From assembly GCA_964434105.1 (NCBI GenBank), contig CAYSTJ010000016.1:1-64000 (forward strand): a stretch of DNA of 64,000 nucleotides, read 5' to 3'. Below, piece by piece: positions 7,598 to 17,048 of this stretch. Source of the stretch: CAYNST01 sp964434105 (lineage in GTDB: Bacteria > Pseudomonadota > Gammaproteobacteria > Pseudomonadales > Cellvibrionaceae). Numbering within the stretch: position 1 is the stretch's first letter; every line of letters starts with the position of its first letter. The notes beneath the pieces are model-generated. The model ran no database searches. It saw only the letters and a list, made by a program, of their open reading frames with translations, and was not told where the DNA came from. The position numbers and the translations under genes are program-made.

Positions 7598-9223
7598 ATG
7601 AACCTCAGAAACTCTGCAAAATATCTATGCAGCCTGATCGCCGCGGCGGCGTTAACCGGCTGCGGCGGCGACGAAGACTTGCCGGACAGTCTCCTGTGCG
7701 CAGCCCTGGAGGGCACGAGCTATTTTACTACCACGCTGGAAGAGAGTGGTAACACACCATCAGGCATCAATCTGGGACATTGGCGGATTCACTTCGCCAA
7801 AGGCGAGGCGCAGATGTTCCAGTCAGACATTGGCATGGTGGGGCAGTACCAGTGTTCCGAAAGCTCAGTGGAGCTGACGCTCAATGGAAGCTCCCAAACG
7901 CTGCAGTTCAACGAGGACCTGACGCGATTGGCTTTTAACCCGTTTGGCGGAGACGATCTGGATTACGTCCGCAACGACAGCGTTTCAGGCAACGCCCTGC
8001 AGTGCGATCAGGTACGCGGCAGGGAATATACCGGGCCCGAATTGCCAGTATCGAGTGAGAATGACGATGGTTCGACTGGTTCGGCAATCGCGTTCAGCGA
8101 AACCGGTCAGTCGGCGGATGTGCGCTTACAGGGTAGTGACGGCTATACAGGCATATTCGAATGCAGTACCGGTGAACTGCATATTCATCGGGATGAAACC
8201 GATACTGAACCCGTTGTTGTGACTATCTCTGGCGACGGAGAAATGCTGGAATTCACCATTGATGACATCGGGTATCAGCTGACAGCTGTCGACAATGGCG
8301 ACGGGATGGCATGTATAGAGATCTACGACCCCGTCTGCGGGATCGACCTTAATCCCGATCAATGCAGGGACGACGCCTGTCCGCTGGGTGTTTACAAAAC
8401 CTACAGTAACAGCTGTTTCGCCGGCCTGGCCAATGCGCCCGTCGTGTTCAGTGATGAATGCGGCGAACTGGAAGGCCAGGCAGTCAAGGATGAACAGACA
8501 GCCTGTACGTTGGAATACGCACCAGTCTGTGCGGCAGCGACTGTGATCGAGCCCTGCCTGACAGCGCCCTGTCCCCGGCAGGTTTTCGAAACGTTTGGTA
8601 ACCGCTGCGCTGCGGATGTAGCTGACGCCCGTTTTCTTTCCGATGGGGAGTGTGGTGACGACAAAGAAGGGCAGGAAGTTACTGATCTGAACGGATATTT
8701 TGCCTGCCCCGCAGTCTACCTTCCGGTTTGCGGAAAAATTGCCACTGATCTTCAGTGTGTAACGGCACCCTGTCCGACTCATACCTACCGGACCTTTGGT
8801 AACAGCTGCGAAGCCGGCCTGTTTCTCGCCGGGTTTGTCAGTGAAGGCGAATGCCCGGAAGGACTTGCCGGTGAGCAAGTGACGGGCGAACCGGTCGTCG
8901 TCATGGCTGACGAGTTGCCGGAGCCGGTGGGCGGCATCAAGGTCGTCGAGGCAGATATCAAGGGCGATGTTCTGGCCGTTACCCTGACCTATGGTGGCTG
9001 CGATCCGCACCATCACAGTCTGACCGTACACAATGCTTTTATGGAAAGTAACCCGGTGCAGGTCCAGTACCGGTTTGTTCCGGTGGTGAATCAACTGTGT
9101 CGTGCGCTCATTACAACGGACTTTCAATACGATCTGACTCCACTCAAGCTTGCCTATCAGAAGGCCTATAAGACGCAATCAGGCGAAATCGTCCTGGAAG
9201 GTTTGGGTACCTACCGATTCTGA
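7598..9223 (+). CDS. Outer-envelope lipoprotein with three Kazal-like cysteine repeats
   Basis: The start at 7598 gives a 541-aa protein with a clear lipoprotein signal peptide (lipobox LTGC, C22), preceded by GAAGGA. The longer reading frame from 7511 would bury the signal sequence. The N-terminal 230 residues form an acidic region with scattered cysteines. Three repeats follow at about residues 244-290, 305-352 and 371-417. Each starts with a PVCG or PVCA type motif, contains CxxxPCP or DACPLG, then TYxN/TFGNxC, and ends in a GEC or DEC type cysteine. This layout resembles Kazal-type inhibitor domains with an insertion. A C-terminal domain follows (about 435-541; motif GGCDPHHHS). The protein may inhibit proteases or bind a ligand at the cell surface; function is not proven. 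The strong terminator at 9262 follows. Confidence 0.75.
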   Translation: MNLRNSAKYLCSLIAAAALTGCGGDEDLPDSLLCAALEGTSYFTTTLEESGNTPSGINLGHWRIHFAKGEAQMFQSDIGMVGQYQCSESSVELTLNGSSQTLQFNEDLTRLAFNPFGGDDLDYVRNDSVSGNALQCDQVRGREYTGPELPVSSENDDGSTGSAIAFSETGQSADVRLQGSDGYTGIFECSTGELHIHRDETDTEPVVVTISGDGEMLEFTIDDIGYQLTAVDNGDGMACIEIYDPVCGIDLNPDQCRDDACPLGVYKTYSNSCFAGLANAPVVFSDECGELEGQAVKDEQTACTLEYAPVCAAATVIEPCLTAPCPRQVFETFGNRCAADVADARFLSDGECGDDKEGQEVTDLNGYFACPAVYLPVCGKIATDLQCVTAPCPTHTYRTFGNSCEAGLFLAGFVSEGECPEGLAGEQVTGEPVVVMADELPEPVGGIKVVEADIKGDVLAVTLTYGGCDPHHHSLTVHNAFMESNPVQVQYRFVPVVNQLCRALITTDFQYDLTPLKLAYQKAYKTQSGEIVLEGLGTYRF

Positions 9224-9261
9224 CAGGGAATTTCATTGAAAGTCTGACTGATAGTTGATGC

Positions 9262-9293
9262 AAAAAAGGGCGTGCTTACACGCCCTTTTTTTT
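9262..9293. terminator. Bidirectional rho-independent terminator
   Basis: The stem GGGCGTG/CACGCCC (loop CTTA) has A6 on the left and T8 on the right. It therefore works for both convergent genes, the lipoprotein and the GIY-YIG gene. Confidence 0.93.
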
Positions 9294-9297
9294 GCCA

Positions 9298-9588
9298 TCA
9301 AGAAAATGCTGTTCCAAGCAGAGCCAATTTCTGTGTCCGCGGCATTTTCTTGATCAGTCGCTCCTGCCGCGTCGCCTCCGCGCGCGTGTCACAGGCTCTT
9401 TCATAGACCACACGGACCGGCTTCTGCGTTCTGAAGAACCGCGCACCGCGGGGGCCGGGCAATCGGTTGAACACAGCGAGATGTTCTTCGAATCGGCGTG
9501 CTACATCGGTTGTAATGCCTGTGTACAGCGCCAATCGATCTGTCTGAATAATATACACAAACCATTTGGGTTTATTCACTTCACTCAT
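9298..9588 (-). CDS. GIY-YIG nuclease superfamily protein (YhbQ-like)
   Basis: This 96-aa single-domain protein starts with WFVYIIQTDRLALYTGITT, a VYI...YTGIT version of the GIY-YIG core. The conserved RRFEEH and the later RQERLIKKM (a metal-binding glutamate is expected here) follow. The size matches the UPF0213/YhbQ family, thought to act on DNA. It is monocistronic, converges on the lipoprotein gene and shares its terminator. The ATG at 9588 is the only reasonable start. Confidence 0.85.
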   Translation of the reverse strand: MSEVNKPKWFVYIIQTDRLALYTGITTDVARRFEEHLAVFNRLPGPRGARFFRTQKPVRVVYERACDTRAEATRQERLIKKMPRTQKLALLGTAFS

Positions 9589-9718
9589 GGGTAGCAGCAG
9601 CGCCTGCAGTCAAGGTATTGGGTACGATTCGTCGCGTGACATTCAGCGGGTATTTGTCGCAGACTTTCGCCCGAAGGTCATGCATCGAAAAAATCCCCTG
9701 TAAAAGTGAGTCCAAACT

Positions 9719-10684
9719 ATGAATAACGAACATCGCACATTGTTCCTCGATCTTGCAACCCTTGATCGGGCTGATTTGGACCTGCAGCCTATTCGGCGCC
9801 TGGTTCCATTAATGAGCTTTGGGGGTACCGCACCCAACGAGCTGGCCGGACGACCCGCGGACGCCTGGTGCGTCATTGTAAATAAAGTCGTATTGGACCG
9901 TGCGTTTTTTCAGGCTCGTCCGGCACTGCGACTGGTCTGTATTGCGGCGACCGGTACCGACAACGTCGACCTGCAGGCAGCCGCCGATCATCAGGTCGCC
10001 GTCGTAAACTGCAGGGGCTACGGCATTGATACGGTGGCAGAGCACACAATCATGCTGCTACTCGCACTGGTGCGCAATCTGCCGCAATACCAGCGGGATG
10101 TGGCAGAGGGCAAGTGGAGCGTTTCGCCGCATTTTTGCCTGCTTGACTACCCGTTGCAGGAGTTGGGAGAACTGCGGCTGGGCATCGTCGGATACGGTGA
10201 TGTCGGCCGAAGAGTGCACCAATTGGCCGGCGCATTCGGTATGGACGTGATGGTGGCAGAGCGGAAGGCTGCGTCTACAACCCGTAAAGGCAGAGTACGC
10301 TTCGATGAAGTTGTAGAAACAGCCAATGTCATCAGTCTGCATTGTCCCCTGGATCAGACGACAAAACATTTGATTAACGAAGATACGCTGCGCGCCATGC
10401 GGTCCAGTGCCTTTTTGATCAACGTCGGCCGCGGCGGACTCATCGATGAGGCGGCATTGTTGCGCGCGCTCAAAGCGGGGTGGATTGCCGGTGCTGCCCT
10501 CGATGTGCTGAATGGTGAACCCCCGTGCGCAGATAACGCTCTGATTAATGCACGCTTGAGCAACCTGATCATCACACCGCACTGCGCCTGGGGCAGTCGG
10601 CGGGCACGGCAGACCGTTGTCAACCAGATTGCCGAAAATATTCAGGCTTTTATCAATGGAACGCGGTTGCGACGAGTGATTTGA
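9719..10684 (+). CDS. D-2-hydroxyacid dehydrogenase (glycerate dehydrogenase / hydroxypyruvate reductase type)
   Basis: This 321-aa cytosolic NAD(P)-dependent dehydrogenase has the split catalytic domain of the family. The Rossmann motif GIVGYGDVGRRV lies mid-protein. The catalytic arginine region is NVGRGGLIDEAALL, followed by AALDVLNGEPP and the catalytic histidine in ITPHCAW. It interconverts 2-hydroxy and 2-keto acids; similarity to HprA suggests hydroxypyruvate or glyoxylate. The precise substrate cannot be read from the sequence. It is apparently transcribed alone. Confidence 0.88.
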   Translation: MNNEHRTLFLDLATLDRADLDLQPIRRLVPLMSFGGTAPNELAGRPADAWCVIVNKVVLDRAFFQARPALRLVCIAATGTDNVDLQAAADHQVAVVNCRGYGIDTVAEHTIMLLLALVRNLPQYQRDVAEGKWSVSPHFCLLDYPLQELGELRLGIVGYGDVGRRVHQLAGAFGMDVMVAERKAASTTRKGRVRFDEVVETANVISLHCPLDQTTKHLINEDTLRAMRSSAFLINVGRGGLIDEAALLRALKAGWIAGAALDVLNGEPPCADNALINARLSNLIITPHCAWGSRRARQTVVNQIAENIQAFINGTRLRRVI

Positions 10685-10753
10685 TCTAATTGTTCACGCC
10701 ACTGTAATCCGACGCTGCACAATATCCCCTTTATACGTTTTAACTTTAAAAGT

Positions 10754-10776
10754 GAAATGATACGGTATATCATTCG
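10754..10776 (+). promoter_or_regulatory. Zur-like operator
   Basis: The arms AATGATA (10756-10762) and TATCATT (10768-10774) flank CGGTA. The 23-bp site begins GAAATGATA, like gammaproteobacterial Zur boxes (GAAATGTTATA...). It lies about 50 bp upstream of the likely TTG start of a His-rich TonB receptor, as expected for zinc-repressed uptake. The match is by eye. Confidence 0.6.
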
Positions 10777-10825
10777 CCGCGTGAATCAGCTGCTTCACTG
10801 GCAGCTGTGCTATGGGGGATTTTTT

Positions 10826-13198
10826 TTGAGAAGCAATCTTTCGATAATTCTCGCCTGCCTGATAAGCCAGGCAGCGGCCGACGATTTGTCCGGCGTTATC
10901 TACGATCTGGAGGGGCGACCCATTGCCGACGCACGTATCGATGTGGTGGGAAGCAATCTTGGAACCCGATCCAATGAGCAGGGAGAGTTTGTCTTCAGGG
11001 GCTTTACAGTCAGGGGCGTCGAACTGCATATCAAAGCCTCGGGTCACGCGCATACGACCCTACAGGTGAACCCCAACGCAGACTTGCCGCTTCAGATTCA
11101 GTTGATGCGCAGTGTGCTCGAAGTTATTGATGTAATAGGGTTGCCCTGGCACGCTTCCCAACTGGAGTCGGCAACACCGGTCAACGTGCTGGCGGGCGAC
11201 GCATTACGCAACAAGCAGTCTTCGACGCTGGGGGATACCTTACGGCACGAGGCCGGCGTACATACCAATTATTTTGGGCCTGGCACCAGTAGCCCGGTCA
11301 TCCGTGGCCTCGAAGGGCCGCGCGTCATGGTGACACAAAACGGCTTTGATGCCGGTGATGCCTCACGGGTGGGTCCGGATCATCTGGTCGCGACAGAAGC
11401 CTCGACCGCACGTCAAATTGAAATACTGCGCGGGCCCGCCACGTTGCTGTACGGCAGTGGTGCCATTGGCGGCGTAGTGAATATTGTTGATGATCGGGTT
11501 CCCCAGGACAATCTGACCAAAGGAGAGTGGCAACTTCAGCACAGTGACGTTGCTGATGAAAATCTGGTATCGGGGCAAGTGACGAGTGGTGCTCGCCATT
11601 TCGCCGTGCATGCCGACGGGTTCTGGCGCAAATCAAACGATTACCGTATCCCCGTAGCGGCGCAAATTGACTCGACGGACACTTCAGGTGGCCCGCACCG
11701 GCTTGAGAACTCCGCGTATGACGCTCAGGGCTTTAATCTCGGTGGGAGCTATTTACTCGACGGGGGTTTTGCAGGCCTTTCGTGGGGACGGCTCGAGCGG
11801 ATTTACGGAATACCGGGCCACTCACATGGAGATTCGCATGAGCACGGTAACGGCGAACCTGATGTTTTTGCTGATCTGGCGCAGGATCGAATTCAGTTGC
11901 ACAGTGAACTGTCGCTGGATCACAGTCTGTGGAGTGCGCTGAATCTTCGTGTCGGTTATACCGATTATATCCATCACGAAATTGAAGATGACACGATACT
12001 GACGACATTTACCAACGCCAGTTACGAAGGACGGCTTGAACTTTTCCATCGCTCAATTTATGACTGGCGCGGATCATTGAACATTCAGTTACGGCGGCAG
12101 GATTTTTCGGCTACCGGCACGGAAGCGTTTACGCCAGCGTCTATTACGGAGAGTCTGGCTATCGCCTTGCTGGAGGAGCGTCATTTTGGTGGGGTGCAAG
12201 TACAACTGGGCGCTCGTCTGGAACAGGTCGAATTGCACGTTGACTCGCTATTGCTGGAGCCCGCCGATCATACCGGTGACAGAACTTTTCTGTCCACTCA
12301 GTCAGTTGCGCAGCGGTTTCGGCCAGTCAGCTTTTCTGCGGGAATCGTTTGGGATTTCACTGCCGGTTACAACATGGGGTTGGCCTTTTCTCACGCGGAA
12401 AGGGCCCCCTCAGCGGCAGAGCTGTTCTCCTATGGGCCTCATATTGGTACAGGTTCATTTGAAGTCGGCGCGCGCTTTGATATTCATCACGAAGCGGGGG
12501 ACGCCTGGCACTTTGACCTGACTAGCGCACCCGTCGAACTCGAAAAGTCCAACAACGTCGATATATCGCTACGTAAATTCGAGGGCGACTTCGGCTTTAT
12601 TCTGAATGCATTCCAAAACCGGATGGACAACTTTTACTACTTGCAGGAAGCCGGCTTATCAACGGCGCAAGCGTATGACCACCACGATCACGACGACCAC
12701 CACGATCACGACGACCACCACGACCACGACGCTGTGCATGAAGCCGGACTTCCGATATATGTGTTTACCCCGCAGGATGCCAGATTATATGGCGTAGAAG
12801 GGCAACTCACATGGCAGGTTCGCACCCCACTCACGGTATATCTGTATACAGATTACACACGGGCCAAATTGCGTGATGGGAGCAATCTACCGCGCATACC
12901 ACCACTGCGGGTTGGCGGACAGCTTCAATATCGCCTGAATAATGTCAGTGCAGAGCTGGGTCTGTCCCATTTTTTTGCACAGAACCGGGCCGCGGAGATG
13001 GAATCCGCGTCTCCGGCCTATACCCTGCTGGACGCGAAGCTCGGTGTTCACTTCGAAGCGGCCGGCCAGCAACTGACGTTATTTATGCACGGTAACAACC
13101 TCACGAATGAGGAAGCGCGCCCCCATACCTCGTTTCTCCGCGACGATGCCCCCTTGCCGGGCCGGGCGCTGATTCTTGGCCTCCGCGCCAGTTTTTAA
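10826..13198 (+). CDS. znuD: TonB-dependent receptor, histidine-rich (ZnuD-like zinc uptake)
   Basis: This outer-membrane receptor was probably used for zinc. The TTG at 10826, behind TATGGGGGA, gives a signal peptide ending near ISQAAA-DDL (790 aa). The in-frame ATG at 10757 lies inside the Zur-like operator and is unlikely. A carboxypeptidase-regulatory-like domain covers about residues 20-95. The plug follows (LGDTLRHEAGVHT, GLEGPRVMVTQNGF, IEILRGPATLLYGSGAIGGVVNI), then the beta barrel ending in ...GLRASF with a terminal Phe. Two extracellular His/Asp clusters stand out: HSHGDSHEHG, and a run of HDHDD-type repeats encoded at 12677-12740. These resemble the His-rich loops of Neisseria ZnuD. 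Nickel or another metal remains possible. Confidence 0.85.
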   Translation: MRSNLSIILACLISQAAADDLSGVIYDLEGRPIADARIDVVGSNLGTRSNEQGEFVFRGFTVRGVELHIKASGHAHTTLQVNPNADLPLQIQLMRSVLEVIDVIGLPWHASQLESATPVNVLAGDALRNKQSSTLGDTLRHEAGVHTNYFGPGTSSPVIRGLEGPRVMVTQNGFDAGDASRVGPDHLVATEASTARQIEILRGPATLLYGSGAIGGVVNIVDDRVPQDNLTKGEWQLQHSDVADENLVSGQVTSGARHFAVHADGFWRKSNDYRIPVAAQIDSTDTSGGPHRLENSAYDAQGFNLGGSYLLDGGFAGLSWGRLERIYGIPGHSHGDSHEHGNGEPDVFADLAQDRIQLHSELSLDHSLWSALNLRVGYTDYIHHEIEDDTILTTFTNASYEGRLELFHRSIYDWRGSLNIQLRRQDFSATGTEAFTPASITESLAIALLEERHFGGVQVQLGARLEQVELHVDSLLLEPADHTGDRTFLSTQSVAQRFRPVSFSAGIVWDFTAGYNMGLAFSHAERAPSAAELFSYGPHIGTGSFEVGARFDIHHEAGDAWHFDLTSAPVELEKSNNVDISLRKFEGDFGFILNAFQNRMDNFYYLQEAGLSTAQAYDHHDHDDHHDHDDHHDHDAVHEAGLPIYVFTPQDARLYGVEGQLTWQVRTPLTVYLYTDYTRAKLRDGSNLPRIPPLRVGGQLQYRLNNVSAELGLSHFFAQNRAAEMESASPAYTLLDAKLGVHFEAAGQQLTLFMHGNNLTNEEARPHTSFLRDDAPLPGRALILGLRASF

Positions 13199-13474
13199 TC
13201 TACCGGCACCGGCACACAGGGTCCGGCGGCGCGTGACATTATTGGCGTGGATATCGACCCTCTCGATGTGAATGAAAGTTCGCACTGGGTATTACTTCGC
13301 ACAATCCGATACGGCCCGCCGTGTCAGGATTGATGGGGCACGTCCACTAACCCGCAGCGATAAGGCAGACGCCAGGAGCAATGAAACGGGTCAACACAAA
13401 AATTGGTTAACACGGAAACAGTGCGGCGGACTAGAATGCTAATGTCCGTTCTATTCCCATCCGAAGGTGAATTC

Positions 13475-14419
13475 ATGACCCGCCCGACATTTCTTCGTGC
13501 CCACCAGTTCGCCGGCCTGAATCCCGGACCGCGCCTGTTGATTCTGGGTGCGGTTCACGGTAACGAGACCTGTGGCACGGTCGCAATCAATCGTCTGATT
13601 GACGAACTCGAATCAGGCGCTAAAACCATTGATCGGGGTTTGTTGACATTGGTACCCGTTACTAACCCATTGGCCTGGCAGCGACAGCAGCGGCAGGGTG
13701 ACCGCAACCTGAATCGCAATCTACGCAAAAGCGATACGCCGGCTGATTTTGAGGATCGCGTGGCCAACGTCCTGTGTGACTGGCTGGAATCCCATGACGT
13801 TTTACTGGATTTGCATTCATTTCATACTGCGGGTGAACCCTTTATGCTGATTGGCCCGGAAAATAATACCGGTAGCCTGGAGCCTTTTGGTTTCGCTTGG
13901 GAGGAAGCGCAACTGGTTGCACATCTGGGTCCGCGTCGTGTGGTGTGTGGATGGATGGAAACCTATGCGCGAGGTGTAGAGCGCCGACAGGATAATTTCC
14001 ACAAGGATCCGGGGGTGACCGACACACGTTATGGCATAGGTACCACAGAGTATATACGGGCCAAAGGCGGTTATGGCGTGACACTGGAATGCGGGCAGCA
14101 CGACGACCCCGCAGCGCCGGATGTTGCCTATAAGGCGATCTGTCAGGTGCTGGCCCTGCTGCAATTGAGCCCGTTACCACTGCTGCCAGCGCGGAATGAT
14201 CTGCAGCGCCTGCGTCTGACCGATGTGGTGGACCGATATCATGAAGGCGACTATTTCGTGAAACAGTGGGCCAGCTTTGATGCGGTAAAAAGCGGTGAGG
14301 TATTGGCGTTTCGCCACGACGGTGTGCCGGTGCTGGCCGAGTCAGATGGCTGTATCGTTTTTCCGAATCCCGGCGCACAGGTCGGTGGTGAATGGTTTTA
14401 TTTTGCCCGGCGGGAATAG
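13475..14419 (+). CDS. Succinylglutamate desuccinylase / aspartoacylase family hydrolase
   Basis: This 314-aa zinc hydrolase belongs to the AstE/AspA branch of the M14 fold. The zinc ligands are visible in GAVHGNETCG (H and E) and LDLHSFHT (H); the catalytic glutamate lies in VTLECGQHDD. The start at 13475, behind GAAGGTG, makes the protein begin with a normal domain edge; the frame also runs upstream to 13403. It follows the TonB receptor after a 276-bp gap that holds no other gene. It probably deacylates an N-acyl amino acid; the substrate is unknown. Confidence 0.8.
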   Translation: MTRPTFLRAHQFAGLNPGPRLLILGAVHGNETCGTVAINRLIDELESGAKTIDRGLLTLVPVTNPLAWQRQQRQGDRNLNRNLRKSDTPADFEDRVANVLCDWLESHDVLLDLHSFHTAGEPFMLIGPENNTGSLEPFGFAWEEAQLVAHLGPRRVVCGWMETYARGVERRQDNFHKDPGVTDTRYGIGTTEYIRAKGGYGVTLECGQHDDPAAPDVAYKAICQVLALLQLSPLPLLPARNDLQRLRLTDVVDRYHEGDYFVKQWASFDAVKSGEVLAFRHDGVPVLAESDGCIVFPNPGAQVGGEWFYFARRE

Positions 14420-14546
14420 ATTCCATCGTAGACATCGGCGCCGCCAATAGGAATCGGCACGCGCCATCTACTCAAAGTAAGCCTAGTGAACTTGCCTATG
14501 TAAGCCCATTTAACCTAGTCTAAGCCGTTTCCCGGGAGGAACGGCG

Positions 14547-15605
14547 ATGAATGAGACGATTGGCTATGCGGCGCAATCCGCTGACGAACCGTTGACATAC
14601 TACAGTTTTCAACGTCGCGCTCCGCGCGCCGACGACCTGGTCATCAAGATTCTTTATTGTGGCGTTTGTCATTCAGATCTGCACACAGCCCGCGGCGATT
14701 GGGGCGATGCGATATATCCAGTAGTGCCCGGCCATGAAATTATCGGCCGGGTTGTCAGTACCGGTCGCGCGGTAAGCCGCTTCAAACCCGGCGATAATGT
14801 AGGTGTGGGTTGTATGGTGGATTCCTGCCAGACCTGTCCGTCCTGTACGCAGGGGCAGGAGCAGTACTGCGCAGAATTCCCGACGCTGACATACAACGCC
14901 CGTGACCGGCACGACGGCAGCGTGACGCTTGGTGGCTACAGCAGCGAGATCGTGGTATCGGAACGGTTTGTCCTGCGACTGCCGGCGGGACTGGATCCGG
15001 CGGGCACGGCGCCGCTGCTTTGCGCCGGCATAACCAGCTGGTCGCCGCTGCGGCACTGGCAAGTGGGTCCCGGCACGCGGGTTGCGGTCATTGGACTTGG
15101 AGGGCTCGGCCACATGGCCCTTAAGCTGGCACGTGCACTGGGTGCCGAAGTCACACTGTTTACCCGTTCGCCAGGCAAGGAAGCTGACGCGCGTCGACTG
15201 GGTGCCAGTCGGGTGGTACTGTCCACCAGTGACGCTGCAATGACGGCTGTCCACGGGCATTTTGATCTGATTGTCGACACCGTACCCTATGTCCACGATA
15301 TCAACCCCTATATGCAGACACTGGCCACCGACGGCACACTGGTACTGGTCGGCTATCTGGGGCCGCTTGATCCAATTCTGAATTCTGCCCCCCTGGTACT
15401 GGGCAGAAAATCAGTCGCAGGCTCGCTGATCGGCGGCATCGCAGAAACACAGGAACTGCTGGATTTCTGTGGTAAACATGGCATCACGTCCGATATTGAA
15501 ATGATTGGAATCCAGGAAATAAATGAAGCCTACGAGCGTATGTTGCGCAGCGATGTGAAATACCGGTTTGTGATCGATATGAGATCACTACAAAAGGACC
15601 GTTAG
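14547..15605 (+). CDS. Zinc-dependent NAD(P) alcohol dehydrogenase (YahK / cinnamyl-alcohol dehydrogenase type)
   Basis: This 352-aa medium-chain dehydrogenase has the catalytic zinc site CGVCHSDLH with GHEIIG. The structural zinc cysteines lie in SCQTCPSCTQGQEQYC, and the nucleotide-binding motif is GLGGLGHMALKLA. The family reduces aldehydes, usually with NADPH. The ATG has a strong GGGAGGAA site. The gene stands alone and converges on the porin gene at 15710. The 100 bp upstream contain three TAAGCC motifs of unknown meaning. Confidence 0.9.
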   Translation: MNETIGYAAQSADEPLTYYSFQRRAPRADDLVIKILYCGVCHSDLHTARGDWGDAIYPVVPGHEIIGRVVSTGRAVSRFKPGDNVGVGCMVDSCQTCPSCTQGQEQYCAEFPTLTYNARDRHDGSVTLGGYSSEIVVSERFVLRLPAGLDPAGTAPLLCAGITSWSPLRHWQVGPGTRVAVIGLGGLGHMALKLARALGAEVTLFTRSPGKEADARRLGASRVVLSTSDAAMTAVHGHFDLIVDTVPYVHDINPYMQTLATDGTLVLVGYLGPLDPILNSAPLVLGRKSVAGSLIGGIAETQELLDFCGKHGITSDIEMIGIQEINEAYERMLRSDVKYRFVIDMRSLQKDR

Positions 15606-15709
15606 AAGCCGTTCGACCGATGAGCATTGTCAGGCAGTTTTGTCCGGGTCTGACAAGCTGGAAGGACGTGGCAGGTACATATCCATTGATTGATATAGGG
15701 CGCTGTTGT

Positions 15710-16990
15710 TTACAGCCGGTAAACAATTTGTGAGTACACGTAGGTTGTGTCACCCGTATCCGGGGCATTGGGTGCATCCTCAAAAAACGCACCTTTCATC
15801 AAGTGAGCCCCGCCCAGCTCCAGTTGCCATTGGGCGGCAACGTTTAGACGCCAGCGCGCCTCCACCTGATGCCCGACGAACCGTCCGCTGTCTCCACTGG
15901 TATCGCGAATGCCGGAGCGTGATTGCGAGTCCGTGGCCGAATCCAGCCAGACCGCACGGTAGGCAATAAATGTGGATTTATTTTTACCGGGTTTGAAATC
16001 CCACTTCAGGCCGGGCGATATGATATTGGTACGGGCAAACGCCCCGTAAATGCCGGTGGGGCCAAAGTCAAAGCGGGTTACGCCGAACAGGGTATTAAAG
16101 CGGTTGGATTCGTCGTCCGTCGGTTTATCGTCGCCACTGGCATAATCCGCCATCAACGCAATACGCGACGAGAGTGCGTCGGCAAATTGGTAGCCGACTT
16201 GTGCGTGAATCATCGCCGCACTGGTATCCAGATCGCCGGTTTCACCGGTTTGGTAAGCCGCTTCGATCTCATAATCCCATTGATGAGCAGCCGCTGCTTT
16301 TAAATTCCGGAAACCGACTGTGCTAAGTTGTGCTCCATTATCGTCTTCATTCAGACCATAATAATATAGCTCCAGGGTCGTATTGCCGGTGTGACTCAAG
16401 TGCAATCCCCAGATTTGGTTATCGCCTTGCTTGTCGAGTTTGATGCGGTTACCGTCAAGTGACCGGCGATCGGAGGGGCGAATCTCCACAGGCTTCAGGT
16501 AGAACGCCTGCCAATGCCAGGCATGTTGCCGGCCACCAGCGTAGACGCCGTCAAACGCATTGACACTGTTGCGGAACCGTTGGCGCGCCATCAGGCGGCG
16601 ACTGCCCATATCCAAGGTCATGCGACCGGCTTTTAACGTAAATTGATCCGCTTTCCGCCAACCGATCCAGACCTGCAACGGCTCCAGGGCGTTAACGTCG
16701 TCCGTACCGAGCGGCGTGCCGGCATCGTCGAGCCAGGAGCGTGCATCTTCAATTTCCAGCTCACCAAACACATGTTCGCCATTCGCCTTGAGGCTTGCCA
16801 ATAATTGTGAGGCCAGAATCTGATCATTGCCGGCGGCATTTGCCCGGTAGGCATTGTGCAGCGATTCGTAGCGCAGGCGGTAAGTGCCATCAAGTCTCCA
16901 GATGGCATTGTTCCCGGCCATGGCATCGGGTGAATTCCATAGCAGCGTCGACAGTGCGGGAATAAAAATATGGGCGTATTTACTGGTCAT
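15710..16990 (-). CDS. Alginate-export-type outer-membrane porin
   Basis: This 426-aa predicted beta-barrel has a signal peptide (cleavage near DAMA-GNNAI). The family pattern is clear near the N-terminus: RLRYESLHNAYRANA, then GELEIEDARSW, VWIGWRK and LKAGRMTLDMGSRRLMARQRFRN. This matches the alginate export (AlgE-like) domain found in many proteins that are not tied to alginate. It lies alone, away from any alginate biosynthesis or lyase genes. A role in uptake or export of a small polar or oligosaccharide molecule is likely; the substrate is unknown. Confidence 0.8.
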   Translation of the reverse strand: MTSKYAHIFIPALSTLLWNSPDAMAGNNAIWRLDGTYRLRYESLHNAYRANAAGNDQILASQLLASLKANGEHVFGELEIEDARSWLDDAGTPLGTDDVNALEPLQVWIGWRKADQFTLKAGRMTLDMGSRRLMARQRFRNSVNAFDGVYAGGRQHAWHWQAFYLKPVEIRPSDRRSLDGNRIKLDKQGDNQIWGLHLSHTGNTTLELYYYGLNEDDNGAQLSTVGFRNLKAAAAHQWDYEIEAAYQTGETGDLDTSAAMIHAQVGYQFADALSSRIALMADYASGDDKPTDDESNRFNTLFGVTRFDFGPTGIYGAFARTNIISPGLKWDFKPGKNKSTFIAYRAVWLDSATDSQSRSGIRDTSGDSGRFVGHQVEARWRLNVAAQWQLELGGAHLMKGAFFEDAPNAPDTGDTTYVYSQIVYRL

Positions 16991-17048
16991 ATCACCGGTT
17001 TCCGTTTAGTGTGTCCATGTTCATATGTTCTTAAGATCAATGCTTCGA

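Noticed and set aside
8126..9178. 350-codon frame on the minus strand opposite the Kazal lipoprotein
   Set aside because: The plus-strand frame has a signal peptide, lipobox and repeated cysteine domains. The minus frame has none and would run into the shared terminator region in the wrong order.
12606..12797. Threonine-rich frame overlapping the receptor's His-rich loop
   Set aside because: It is the plus-one reading of the CAC/GAC repeat that encodes the His/Asp loop.
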